From: Acidianus infernus
GTDB lineage: Archaea; Thermoproteota; Thermoprotei_A; Sulfolobales; Sulfolobaceae
Length of the DNA stretch: 64,000 nucleotides
NCBI RefSeq assembly: GCF_009729545.1
Contig: NZ_WFIY01000004.1
Coordinates: 2,122,601 to 2,186,600 of the forward strand
Reading direction: 5' to 3'
A program made the position numbers and the translations under genes. Shown here piece after piece: positions 37,939 through 46,883 of the stretch. Position 1 is the stretch's first letter. Every line of letters starts with the position of its first letter. The notes under the pieces are model-generated. The model saw only the letters and a program-made list of their open reading frames with translations. It ran no database searches and was not told where the DNA came from.

Positions 37939-38022
37939 CTTTATAGGCAGCAAAAGCTAAGGCCAGAGTTATCGTTTGCCCCTGCGTTACACTGGCGCTT
38001 TATAGGCAGCAAAGGCTAAGGC
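37939..38022. repeat. 25-bp direct duplication around a unique 34-bp segment
   Basis: CTTTATAGGCAGCAAA + (A/G)GCTAAGGC occurs at 37939-37963 and 37998-38022 with a 34-bp unique segment between (period 59). The matching place beside array 3 (about 57176-57200) is shorter and lacks both the intervening segment and most of the repeat. Confidence 0.7.
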
Positions 38023-38107
38023 TTAGGCAACGTCGCTTTTTCCTCCTTCACGTCTGTCTTCCCCGAATTTGCTAATCTTTATTTATTTCCTCTCCCATCT
38101 TTATTTA

Positions 38108-38875
38108 ATGTTCTCCAGTTATACCCTCACCGTTAAGATGAAATACGAAAGAAATGGGGACAACAAATTCAATAATTTTACTGGAAAAATAAGTAAGATA
38201 GTAGTCCTAACCGAGCTCCCAGAACTAGAGGTCTTGTTTAGACCCACAAAGGGGTTTTTTAAGCCAATCCACGTCTCTCCCCCAATCAACAAGGAGGCCG
38301 TATACCCTTACTACGAGAGGGGGGTACTGAAAGAGGTTCCACTAGATGGTGAGTACAAGATAAGGGTTGGCTTACCCAACGAGTTGTCCAAAGGGTTTGA
38401 GGAAAAGGTAAAGGGCGACTTGGGAGTTAGGACTAGGATAAAGGTCGAGGGAGGGCTATTGGAGTTCGTCATTGAGAGGATAGAAAAGGACACGTTCAAC
38501 TTTGGGAACAGGGTAAAGCTGTGTTTTTCTCCAACGCTTCTGGCAAACCCCTTCATAACTAATAGGGACTATAGGAAGTTCTTCCCTTCACCTTCTGCAG
38601 TCTTTTGGATCCCTTACGCCCTCATGAAGAATAAGAACAACTTAACACCTCAAGAGCTAGCTGAGATAGAGAGTAGGATTACTGAAAGCTGGAAGACTAG
38701 GATAAAGACGATCTGGATACCATACGACAATGGGAAGGAGCCAGTGATGATAGGTAAAGTCGAATACAGACTGTTAAAGAACGACGATGAGACTAGAAAA
38801 TTAGTGGAGACAGCGCTAATCATAGGGGTTGGGTCTTCTAGGGCTAGTGGTTTTGGTCACGTGGAGCTCTGCTAA
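38108..38875 (+). CDS. cas6: CRISPR endoribonuclease Cas6
   Basis: A 255-residue RAMP protein starting at ATG 38108 (MFSSYTLTVKMKYERNGDNK); an upstream Met would add a hydrophobic stretch not typical of Cas6. The C-terminal glycine-rich loop IIGVGSSRASGFGHVELC is the hallmark of Cas6, and two ferredoxin-like halves can be followed. Cas6 cuts pre-crRNA within the repeats to leave the 8-base 5' handle. The gene lies between the divergent leaders of arrays 1 and 2 and far from the I-D effector operon; a decayed copy of its 5' end sits beside array 3 (57247), showing segmental duplication of leader plus cas6 start. Confidence 0.85.
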   Translation: MFSSYTLTVKMKYERNGDNKFNNFTGKISKIVVLTELPELEVLFRPTKGFFKPIHVSPPINKEAVYPYYERGVLKEVPLDGEYKIRVGLPNELSKGFEEKVKGDLGVRTRIKVEGGLLEFVIERIEKDTFNFGNRVKLCFSPTLLANPFITNRDYRKFFPSPSAVFWIPYALMKNKNNLTPQELAEIESRITESWKTRIKTIWIPYDNGKEPVMIGKVEYRLLKNDDETRKLVETALIIGVGSSRASGFGHVELC

Positions 38876-39447
38876 CTGACGAGGTGAAGAAGGGCTAGGT
38901 GAATTTACCATCATTGGATTAGCCCTAACCTTGCTGGATACCTATCGTGCATGTCTATCACTTAACAATCGCCGAAAGGTCAATCACGCCAGTCGTGCTA
39001 TCACTCTTTCCTCATCTTCGCCTACAACTGTGCTATCACTTAACTAACCTTAACGTTCTTGATTATTTCGTAAAGTTCCCTTTTAGATCCCTCTTTTTAA
39101 AGAGGTAACTATTACTTTACCGTCCTTAATAACGACATAGTATTCCTAATCACGATCTCTCTCTAGGGCATTAACGAGATCCTTTTGATGCCCTCTTTCA
39201 TAACCGTGATAGCTTTTCTCAAGATCTCGTTTATTTGCCAAGGAGCAATTTTAGTAAGAACTTCCACTAACGTTTTCCTCTTCCTCTAAGACGTTTAGTT
39301 TCGCGTAATCCCCACTGGCAAGTTGTTATGCTGGCGTGAAACGGTGGATTTTCCAAATTTGACCGCCCACTTTCTGGCAAGTTGTTATGTTTACAATTTT
39401 TTCACTGCAGGTTTCACGTAATTCCCCACTTTTTAAATAGCTTTATA
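38876..39447. other. Non-coding stretch between cas6 and a pseudogene
   Basis: No intact gene. Repeated CTATCACTTAAC motifs (38955, 39043) and a 16-bp direct duplication CTGGCAAGTTGTTATG (39315 and 39374, period 59) are present. Short broken frames suggest old coding sequence. Confidence 0.45.
39315..39389. repeat. 16-bp duplication with 59-bp period
   Basis: CTGGCAAGTTGTTATG at 39315-39330 and 39374-39389, with 43 unique bases between. The period equals that of the CRISPR arrays. The identical part is shorter than a CRISPR repeat, so if it is an old insertion the duplicated ends have diverged. Confidence 0.5.
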
Positions 39448-40003
39448 GTCTCACTTAACTAGGCTTAGGGATAATGGGCTTTTCAATGGCTTCGAATTTG
39501 ATAAAGGCTGGTTAAGAACTCACTGAACTATAGAGAAGGCTAAATGGAGCTAAGGTAGGTCTCCTAAGGAAGTGGTTAAAAACTCCGATATAGTAATATC
39601 AATGGTCATTGACGCTCCAGATGTAGAAGGAACGGAATCGTTGAGAGCAGGTGGCTTATCCTTGTGGACATGAGCACTAACTCTCCGGTATCGAATTCCT
39701 AGACGCGCCAGTAAGCTAGAGAGGTGGTAGGGAGAACGTGTTTAAACGAGTCGGGGCGATGGGCAAAACCATAATTTACATAGGCTAATCAAGTCGTAGC
39801 TTCGCTAAATCGAGGGCCAATCAAGCCGTGCCAGGCCCTTGTCGCTAAATCGATGGACTTTTACTAGCTAGGTCTTTCGGCATAGACAACGAGAAGTTAT
39901 TTACTGCGCTGCAAATTGCTTCACGGTTCAATACTATTTGCCTAAAATAATGAAAGGGAACTTCGAACCAGGGTTTAAGGCTGCACACTTAAAGAAATTG
40001 AGG
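39448..40003 (+). pseudogene. 3-hydroxyisobutyrate dehydrogenase-like gene, strongly decayed
   Basis: Fragments in changing frames follow the order of this NADP-binding family: GLGIMGFSMASNLIKAG (nucleotide-binding Gly motif), then VVKNSDIVISMVIDAPDVEG, the region SFGIDNEKLFTALQIASRFN and finally KGNFEPGFKAAHLKK (the C-terminal domain lysine region). Stops and frameshifts occur throughout. The family oxidises 3-hydroxyisobutyrate or related beta-hydroxy acids. It ends where the dispersed repeat begins. Confidence 0.65.
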
Positions 40004-40181
40004 TTAAGGGGGATGAAAGGGGATGGATAGCCCAAGACGTTAATGACGCTTCTCCCCAGCTCAAGTATGAGCAACAAGCAATAAGGGACTAGGTGAATGA
40101 AAGTCCCTCACTCTTCCAATGCTCTGAGCCACCAGAATCGATGAGCCCCTTGAAGGGAAACCCTTCAGGAGAAAGTCGGGT
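40004..40181 (+). repeat. Dispersed about 200-bp repeat, copy 3
   Basis: Starts GGTTAAGGGGGATGAAAGGG, includes GACGTTAATGACGCTTCTCC, TGAGCAACAAGCAATAAGGG and CACCAGAATCGATGAGCCCC, and ends AACCCTTCAGGAGAAAGTC. It matches 31868-32077 along most of its length. Confidence 0.7.
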
Positions 40182-40786
40182 TCTAGAAATAGCTATCTCT
40201 TCCCCTACTGGGCTTAGCGTTGCATTGCAATGGTTTCAATTGGAATGGGATTCAAGGATTAATAAAGGTATACGAAAAAATCAGAGCTTCTCTGCCAAAT
40301 CATTCATCAATAACAAAGCTTAATTAATATAAGGTATACGAAAAAATGATAGGTAAAGATTAATATTTTTCTCTCTTTCTTTTTCTTTTTCTAATTATGT
40401 GTGCGTACCTTAGTCCTCTCCTTCTTCTCTCTCTTTCTTTTTCTTTTTCCCTTTCCTTTCTCTCTTTCTTTTTTATCTATGACCAAGGGCAATTTGAGAG
40501 GAATGGGCTTCAAGACCCCTTAAACGCTTTGAATTACTTATTTAAAGGGCACTTAATTTAGAGAATAAGCCAGCCTTTAAATGGAGGACGCCATCGTTTA
40601 CTGACAGAGGAATGTTTTGAGAACGAGGGAGGGAAAAATTACGCAAGCGGAAGATATCTAAGAACGCCTTACTAGGTAAGCGCGACCAAACTAATAACGT
40701 GCGATTGGCGGAGTGCTTTAAATGAGTAATACATGTTTTCATATGTGGCGTTTTAAATAAAGCTCAGAGAGAAGGGGGAATTCCCG
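40182..40786. other. Gene-free stretch with pyrimidine-rich duplications
   Basis: Contains AAGGTATACGAAAAAAT twice (40265, 40331) and the pyrimidine tract CTCTCTTTCTTTTTCTTTTT twice (40371, 40429; period 58). The remainder shows only broken reading frames. Confidence 0.4.
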
Positions 40787-41131
40787 ATGAGCGAAGGCCA
40801 CTTGACTCCAGCCACTACGAGGCACGAGGGAATTCCCATAAAGGGTTTTATTACTGGTGCCAGAAGAGGCTTAGGCTTTAACCCTTTCATTACCCCATAT
40901 AAACACGACCACCAAATAATGATGTACGCTAGGCTAATACAAGGTTACATCGTAACCACTGACAAGGTGTTGGATTTCATCAAACTGTTGTTTAGCATTT
41001 CAGTTACATCGTAACCACTGACAAGGACTTCCGCAAGTGCAAGAGGACAATCATACTAAGGGTGGACAAGTACGGGAAGATGTACGTAGAGATGTTGAAG
41101 CAATTACACGAGAAATTAGTATCTCCCTAGC
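40787..41131 (+). pseudogene. ORF interrupted by a 59-bp repeat-plus-spacer-like insertion
   Basis: The frame starts MSEGHLTPATTRHEGIPIKG and runs through QIMMYARLIQGYIVTTDK, where it is shifted by an insertion. Removing one 59-bp unit (24-bp duplicate plus 35 unique bases, 40968-41026) lets the frame continue DFRKCKRTIILRVDKYGKMY and VEMLKQLHEKLVSP to a stop at 41129-41131, giving about 94 residues. The family is not identified; IVTTDKDFRK resembles the C-terminal part of a PIN-like protein. The original start may lie upstream of the codon chosen. Confidence 0.6.
40944..41026. repeat. 24-bp direct duplication around a unique 35-bp segment in an ORF
   Basis: GTTACATCGTAACCACTG + ACAAGG is exactly repeated at 40944-40967 and 41003-41026; 35 unique bases lie between. 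The duplicated length equals the CRISPR repeat and the insert length equals a spacer. The duplicated sequence starts GTT and ends CTGACAAGG, faintly like the CRISPR repeat (GTT ... CTGAAAG). Confidence 0.85.
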
Positions 41132-41199
41132 TACTTGACTCGGAAAACCTTTCCCTGACGATAACTTGGGTTCTCTGAAGGCCTTACCCTATCCGTAGT

Positions 41200-41870
41200 G
41201 TGAAAAATGATGAAATGCGTAATTAAACGAATTAACAAGTTTACTACTATTAAGGTATCGTTCAGAGCCTCAACTTCTGTGCTAACTCATCAAACTTCTG
41301 ATACTGGTCAAAGTATCGTTAAGGGATTTTTACAATTTCTCTATCTACTTTGAGTATTTTGTTGTATAATGTGAAGAACTCTTAATCCTCCCATTTCTCT
41401 ATCTACTTTGAGTATTTATCCCCTTTCAATTCACTCTAGAAATTAGGAGAGTTAGGAATTAACTTCTCACTCTTGAGATTATTCCTAAACTCCTTCCTTT
41501 CTTTCAATTAGTATGTTGATAAAAGGCGAATACGTTATTCCCCCCTTGTCTACAATTTCTCTATCTACTTTGAGTATTTACCCTCTTTCAATTTAACCTA
41601 GAAAGTAGGGAAGTTTGTAATAATCTCTTTTTTCAGATAATTGTTCATGTAGATTCTTACGTAAATTCACTCACGTCTTTTACCGGGGTTTAAATACACT
41701 TTAAAAACTTTTGTGTTGAAAAATTTCTTTCAAAAAATCGAGAGATAAAGTTTTTCTACTTTGCCTTCCCTCAATTTTAGTGAAAAGTAAAGTTTTTATC
41801 TTAAAATGACGTAGCTTAATCTACACAGAACGCAAAAAGAACGTGAAAAAGCCGTGAAAATCAACGCACG
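41200..41870 (+). promoter_or_regulatory. Leader of CRISPR array 2
   Basis: The 430 bases before the first repeat (ending AAAATCAACGCACG) are the inverted counterpart of the array 1 leader: CGGGGTTTAAATACACTTTAA, TTTTGTGTTGAAAAATTTCT and AGTAAAGTTTTTATCTTAAA are shared. A leader segment containing ATTTCTCTATCTACTTTGAG is present at 41335, 41393 and 41555, so part of the leader is duplicated. Confidence 0.75.
41335..41417. repeat. 25-bp direct duplication around 33 unique bases in leader 2
   Basis: ATTTCTCTATCTACTTTG + AGTATTT at 41335-41359 and 41393-41417, period 58, with 33 unique bases between. A further copy at 41555 (distance 220) belongs to a longer leader duplication. Confidence 0.7.
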
Positions 41871-44800
41871 GTTGAAATAAGGAAGAACTGAAAGTTATCG
41901 CTCCGCCGGAAGCCCCTGCACTCCCGCGTTGAAATAAGGAAGAACTGAAAGTCTTGTACGTGAGTCCCATTAAAATGAGAATGAGTTGAAATAAGGAAGA
42001 ACTGAAAGACAAGCGTATCCGTACGTTGGTCCTCCGTTATATGGTTGAAATAAGGAAGAACTGAAAGTGACATATAATGCAAACGAAATTAGAGCGAAAA
42101 TAGTTGAAATAAGGAAGAACTGAAAGCCTCAGTAAGTTTGTTATCGGGCGTGCCATTACTGTTGAAATAAGGAAGAACTGAAAGCAAAGGCAAAGGAAAT
42201 AAACATAGAGCAAGCGAAGTTGAAATAAGGAAGAACTGAAAGCAAAGTGCCGAGAATGCAAGATCGTCAACGCCGAAGTTGAAATAAGGAAGAACTGAAA
42301 GAGATGAGGGCTCAGTTCATAAAACGTTTGATAAGGTTGAAATAAGGAAGAACTGAAAGCGTTATCATTCTATTATGCTCAGTAAAGAAAAAGTTGAAAT
42401 AAGGAAGAACTGAAAGGGCACTGTTTGGCGAGTCTAGCAATAAAGACTTTAGTTGAAATAAGGAAGAACTGAAAGTTCTTCTAATCTAAACGTATGCAAA
42501 CCAAACCAAAGTTGAAATAAGGAAGAACTGAAAGGTTCTCCTACAACGGACCTATCTCTAACGTTAGCGTTGAAATAAGGAAGAACTGAAAGCTGCTACC
42601 TCTTCGTCATAATCATCTGCTTGATAGTTGAAATAAGGAAGAACTGAAAGCTGTTGTCCAAAATCAAGACTATCTGTGATCTTGCCTGTTGAAATAAGGA
42701 AGAACTGAAAGCTGAAAATAGCAAAAATCGTTGCAGATAGTTATGAAGTTGAAATAAGGAAGAACTGAAAGTAAACAGCGTCAAGATAGTAAAACAGAGA
42801 TTCGCGTTGAAATAAGGAAGAACTGAAAGACTTGATCAGAACACAAAAATATTCGAATTCTAAGTTGAAATAAGGAAGAACTGAAAGGCGATAAATAAAG
42901 AAAAAGGAATAATACTGGATAGTTGAAATAAGGAAGAACTGAAAGACCTATGTATCGGAACCGTTCATAGAACAAGGGCGTTGAAATAAGGAAGAACTGA
43001 AAGTAAAGTATAAATTGCCACTCCAATATCTCTGTTGAAATAAGGAAGAACTGAAAGATATTTCTTTGCCTGCGCAAACTGTTTAACCAAGTGTTGAAAT
43101 AAGGAAGAACTGAAAGTTTGTTTTATTTATTGAAGGTCTCATTACTCTTCGTTGAAATAAGGAAGAACTGAAAGAGTGCCAGGCTCAAGGACTCAAGCAA
43201 CGCTTATAGTTGAAATAAGGAAGAACTGAAAGACGCCACTAGGTCTTATATAAACGTCAAAATCAGTTGAAATAAGGAAGAACTGAAAGACAACCGCTAA
43301 AAATCCATCTAGTGCTATTTCTTGTTGAAATAAGGAAGAACTGAAAGTAAAAATAGATGAAAATGGAGAAATAAAAACAAGTTGAAATAAGGAAGAACTG
43401 AAAGAAATATAAACCATAAATCGTCAACAATTAAGCTAGTTGAAATAAGGAAGAACTGAAAGCCAGAGTAAGAATGTGCTATGTCGCAAAATTATCCGTT
43501 GAAATAAGGAAGAACTGAAAGTAAAATGGGAGGAAATAGAGGAAGTTGAGTATAGAGTTGAAATAAGGAAGAACTGAAAGCTAAAGAAAGATGAAGGTAA
43601 TCAAACATAAATCAGTTGAAATAAGGAAGAACTGAAAGATTCTCGGTCCATTCCTCTGAGGAACGACGTCGGGTTGAAATAAGGAAGAACTGAAAGAAAA
43701 AGCCGTTATTTGGTTTGTGGGGGCTATCTTGTTGAAATAAGGAAGAACTGAAAGACAGGATTGGTATTGGGCACACAGGGGGCTCTATACTTGTTGAAAT
43801 AAGGAAGAACTGAAAGTATCTTCCCTCTTCGCATCTCTCCATGAACATTTGTTGAAATAAGGAAGAACTGAAAGCGCAGAGTTCTACTTGCCAGACGACG
43901 TGGCATTAGTTGAAATAAGGAAGAACTGAAAGCTTGAAGGTCTAACATTTACATATGTTGCAGATGAGTTGAAATAAGGAAGAACTGAAAGGAAATTACA
44001 AAGAAATGGACATTTTTAGCAATATCGTTGAAATAAGGAAGAACTGAAAGCGCCTTCCTGTCTGCCTCTTACGACAACATATCCGTTGAAATAAGGAAGA
44101 ACTGAAAGTAGCCTGATTGAATTTGGCGAATCTAATAGTAGGCTTGTTGAAATAAGGAAGAACTGAAAGTTCAGATCTCTTTTGTCAAGAGCATTATCGA
44201 ATTTGTTGAAATAAGGAAGAACTGAAAGTCATACTCGGAATAGTGAGACTCTGTTTCTTTAAGTTGAAATAAGGAAGAACTGAAAGCATTAGGGTTTAAA
44301 ATATGTTAGACAAATATTTTCAGTTGAAATAAGGAAGAACTGAAAGAGGTCATCAACTACGCATCAACGAACATATTAGCCCCTTACCAGTTGAAATAAG
44401 GAAGAACTGAAAGGGCAGAATTTGTGGCAGAAGCAATAAGGGAAAAAGTTGAAATAAGGAAGAACTGAAAGATTCAGTATCACAAAGAATCAAAAATTAT
44501 TTTTTAGTTGAAATAAGGAAGAACTGAAAGCTCTGATAATGTATCAATTGCTATGTTTGAATTTCTGTTGAAATAAGGAAGAACTGAAAGCAATTCCTGA
44601 TATAAACAAAGTGGCAGAGATAACAAGTTGAAATAAGGAAGAACTGAAAGGTGTGGTATGAGCAAACATTCACTGAAGATGAGAGTTGAAATAAGGAAGA
44701 ACTGAAAGGAAACGATCTTAAACAACTCATCCAAATTATCTTGTTGAAATAAGGAAGAACTGAAAGCGAATGAAACCGCAAATTAATTCATTTTTTCTCA

Positions 44801-46048
44801 GTTGAAATAAGGAAGAACTGAAAGACACACGCCAATATATCATCCACCCGACGAAGTGGGTTGAAATAAGGAAGAACTGAAAGCTTTCAGCGATTACGGG
44901 AACAACAGTCGTCCCATTGTTGAAATAAGGAAGAACTGAAAGCTGATAGTCCTTTGTCGTAACAATAGTCACTATAGTTGAAATAAGGAAGAACTGAAAG
45001 TTCTACTATTACATGGATCTTATCGACAACCTCACGTTAAAATAAGGAAGAACTGAAAGCTATTCCTTCTGGTTCACCATATGGTGTACGTCTGTTGAAA
45101 TAAGGAAGAACTGAAAGACAATTGCACGAATAAAATATTTTAAATTCGGTAGTTGAAATAAGGAAGAACTGAAAGCTTCTTCACTCATTTTTCTCGCCAA
45201 GAATAATTGTTGAAATAAGGAAGAACTGAAAGCTTTTTGTCTGTTCCGACGGTATATATTTGTAGAGTTGAAATAAGGAAGAACTGAAAGGAACCTGCCG
45301 ACAGACCAGACATCTTAGGGAAATGTTGAAATAAGGAAGAACTGAAAGTCCAGGAGAGACTGCCTAGTGAGGAGGAGGTCAGGTTGAAATAAGGAAGAAC
45401 TGAAAGAGCGCACAAACTCGCTTTGTGATATGCCTAATTGGTTGAAATAAGGAAGAACTGAAAGTCGTAACCGTATATCCTTCCTACGAAATATAACAGT
45501 TGAAATAAGGAAGAACTGAAAGTCATACTTCTCATAAGGAATGTTGAAATCCTTGAGTTGAAATAAGGAAGAACTGAAAGTTGGTAGGGGTGGGAGAAGA
45601 TGACTAACGAAGAAAGTTGAAATAAGGAAGAACTGAAAGAGGTTATTGTTCCTGGTGTGTTTAAATAGCATGTGTTGAAATAAGGAAGAACTGAAAGGCA
45701 AAATATGAAGGGGAATTTATAAACGCATATAGTTGAAATAAGGAAGAACTGAAAGAACTATCCTTACATCCTCTAATACCTCACCGCCGTTGAAATAAGG
45801 AAGAACTGAAAGTTTCTTAGGTAGGTAATCTTTGCAATTCCGAAATCAGTTGAAATAAGGAAGAACTGAAAGCTACAAAAGATTTTTAGAGAGTTTCGAA
45901 TAATGCGTGTTGAAATAAGGAAGAACTGAAAGCTCAATATTGTGTAGTAGAATAAATTATAATTGGTTGAAATAAAGAAGAACTGAAAGCTTTGTCTGAT
46001 ATGAAGAAATTTTGGAGTTTTTGTGTTGAAATAAGGAAAAACTGAAAG
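41871..46048 (+). CRISPR. CRISPR array 2 (about 72 repeats)
   Basis: The 24-bp repeat GTTGAAATAAGG + AAGAACTGAAAG recurs about 72 times, average period 58.5 bp. It is read rightwards, with the leader on the left. Repeats drift only at the distal end: 45964 has AAATAAAGAAG and the last one (46025-46048) has AAGGAAAAACTG; one internal copy near 45035 reads GTTAAAATAAGG. The terminal repeat ends one base before the stop codon of a convergent vapC gene, so the array grew or was placed right against that toxin operon. Confidence 0.97.
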
Positions 46049-46049
46049 G

Positions 46050-46439
46050 TCACCTTAACCAAACTCTCTGTATTTCTTTAACTCGGTCAAAATCCTTATC
46101 TTCACTTATTATTTTACTAATTGAGTTATTTAACATTACGGCGACGTGAAATGAGTCAGAAGGCTTTAGGTCGTATTTTAACATTATGTCCTTTGCCTTC
46201 TCATAATCTTCCTTTCTTATAGGAAGGATAAGGGAGTTAGGTAAGACAATCTCGTCTAGAAAGCTTATCGTATCGTTAAAGTTCACGTTATACTTCTTCT
46301 TTGAAATATAAATCACCTCATCTATAACTAATGGGTCTAAAGCTAGTCGATCTTCTTGTAATATTTTAATATAAAAATTTTCCACTTCCTTAACACCCAA
46401 ATTCAAATATATGAGAAAGTTTGCGTCAAGAAAAATCAT
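46050..46439 (-). CDS. vapC: VapC-type PIN-domain toxin
   Basis: A 129-residue PIN protein. The start MIFLDANFLIYLNLGVKEVE (46439) is preferred over a five-residue longer form. The catalytic acids are in FLDANF (Asp), LVIDEVIYIS (Glu), LKPSDSFHVAVML (Asp) and ISEDKDFDR (Asp). It overlaps an AbrB-type antitoxin gene. Its stop lies one base from the terminal repeat of CRISPR array 2, and transcription of the two converges. A toxin-antitoxin pair at the edge of a CRISPR array may help keep the locus. Confidence 0.85.
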   Translation of the reverse strand: MIFLDANFLIYLNLGVKEVENFYIKILQEDRLALDPLVIDEVIYISKKKYNVNFNDTISFLDEIVLPNSLILPIRKEDYEKAKDIMLKYDLKPSDSFHVAVMLNNSISKIISEDKDFDRVKEIQRVWLR

Positions 46440-46695
46440 CGAATTCCTCCTCAAGGCTTGAATGAGCCAAGTCTCCTAATTTAGCGCTTTTCGCATAAGA
46501 TGATATTTTAGCGTAATGCCCCTCGAGTCTTTTTAAAATCTCGTTTATGTCAACATTTCTCTCAGGCTCAAGGACGATTTTTCCGTCACGTATGCTAAGA
46601 ATGAGCTTATCACCTTCCTTTATGCCTAAGAGGTCCCTGATATCCTTAGGAATAATTATGTAACCTTTCTTTCCAACTTCCACCCTCAGAGTCAA
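46426..46695 (-). CDS. vapB: AbrB-type antitoxin
   Basis: An 89-residue protein with an N-terminal AbrB domain (RVEVGKKGYIIIPKDIRDLL, then IKEGDKLILSIRDGKIVLEP) and a helical C-terminal part ending SSLEEEFDDFS that would bind the PIN toxin. It overlaps vapC by 14 bases. Binding to its own promoter is expected; the upstream region has a TATA-like ATATTTAAATATTTATAG (46729-46745). Confidence 0.85.
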   Translation of the reverse strand: MTLRVEVGKKGYIIIPKDIRDLLGIKEGDKLILSIRDGKIVLEPERNVDINEILKRLEGHYAKISSYAKSAKLGDLAHSSLEEEFDDFS

Positions 46696-46883
46696 ACCAA
46701 CTTCCCTATGGTTAAACTAGCTAAACCAATATTTAAATATTTATAGCAACATCCCATGCAAAAAAGGCTAGACTAAGGAAGCCTACCTTTGACAGACTGT
46801 TCTTCTCATATTGATCGTGGGTGTCGGATCAGCTTGATGCAATTCCACACTAAACTTATAAGGATTGAAGAATAGAACTTTTT

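Noticed and set aside
40265..40347. AAGGTATACGAAAAAAT duplicated 66 bp apart
   Set aside because: The distance does not fit the 57-59-bp period and the match is short; it may be a small insertion end, but nothing more can be supported.
40371..40449. Pyrimidine-rich duplication CTCTCTTTCTTTTTCTTTTT with a 58-bp period
   Set aside because: The period fits the ectopic-spacer pattern, but the sequence is low in complexity and a third partial copy follows, so simple repeat slippage is as likely.
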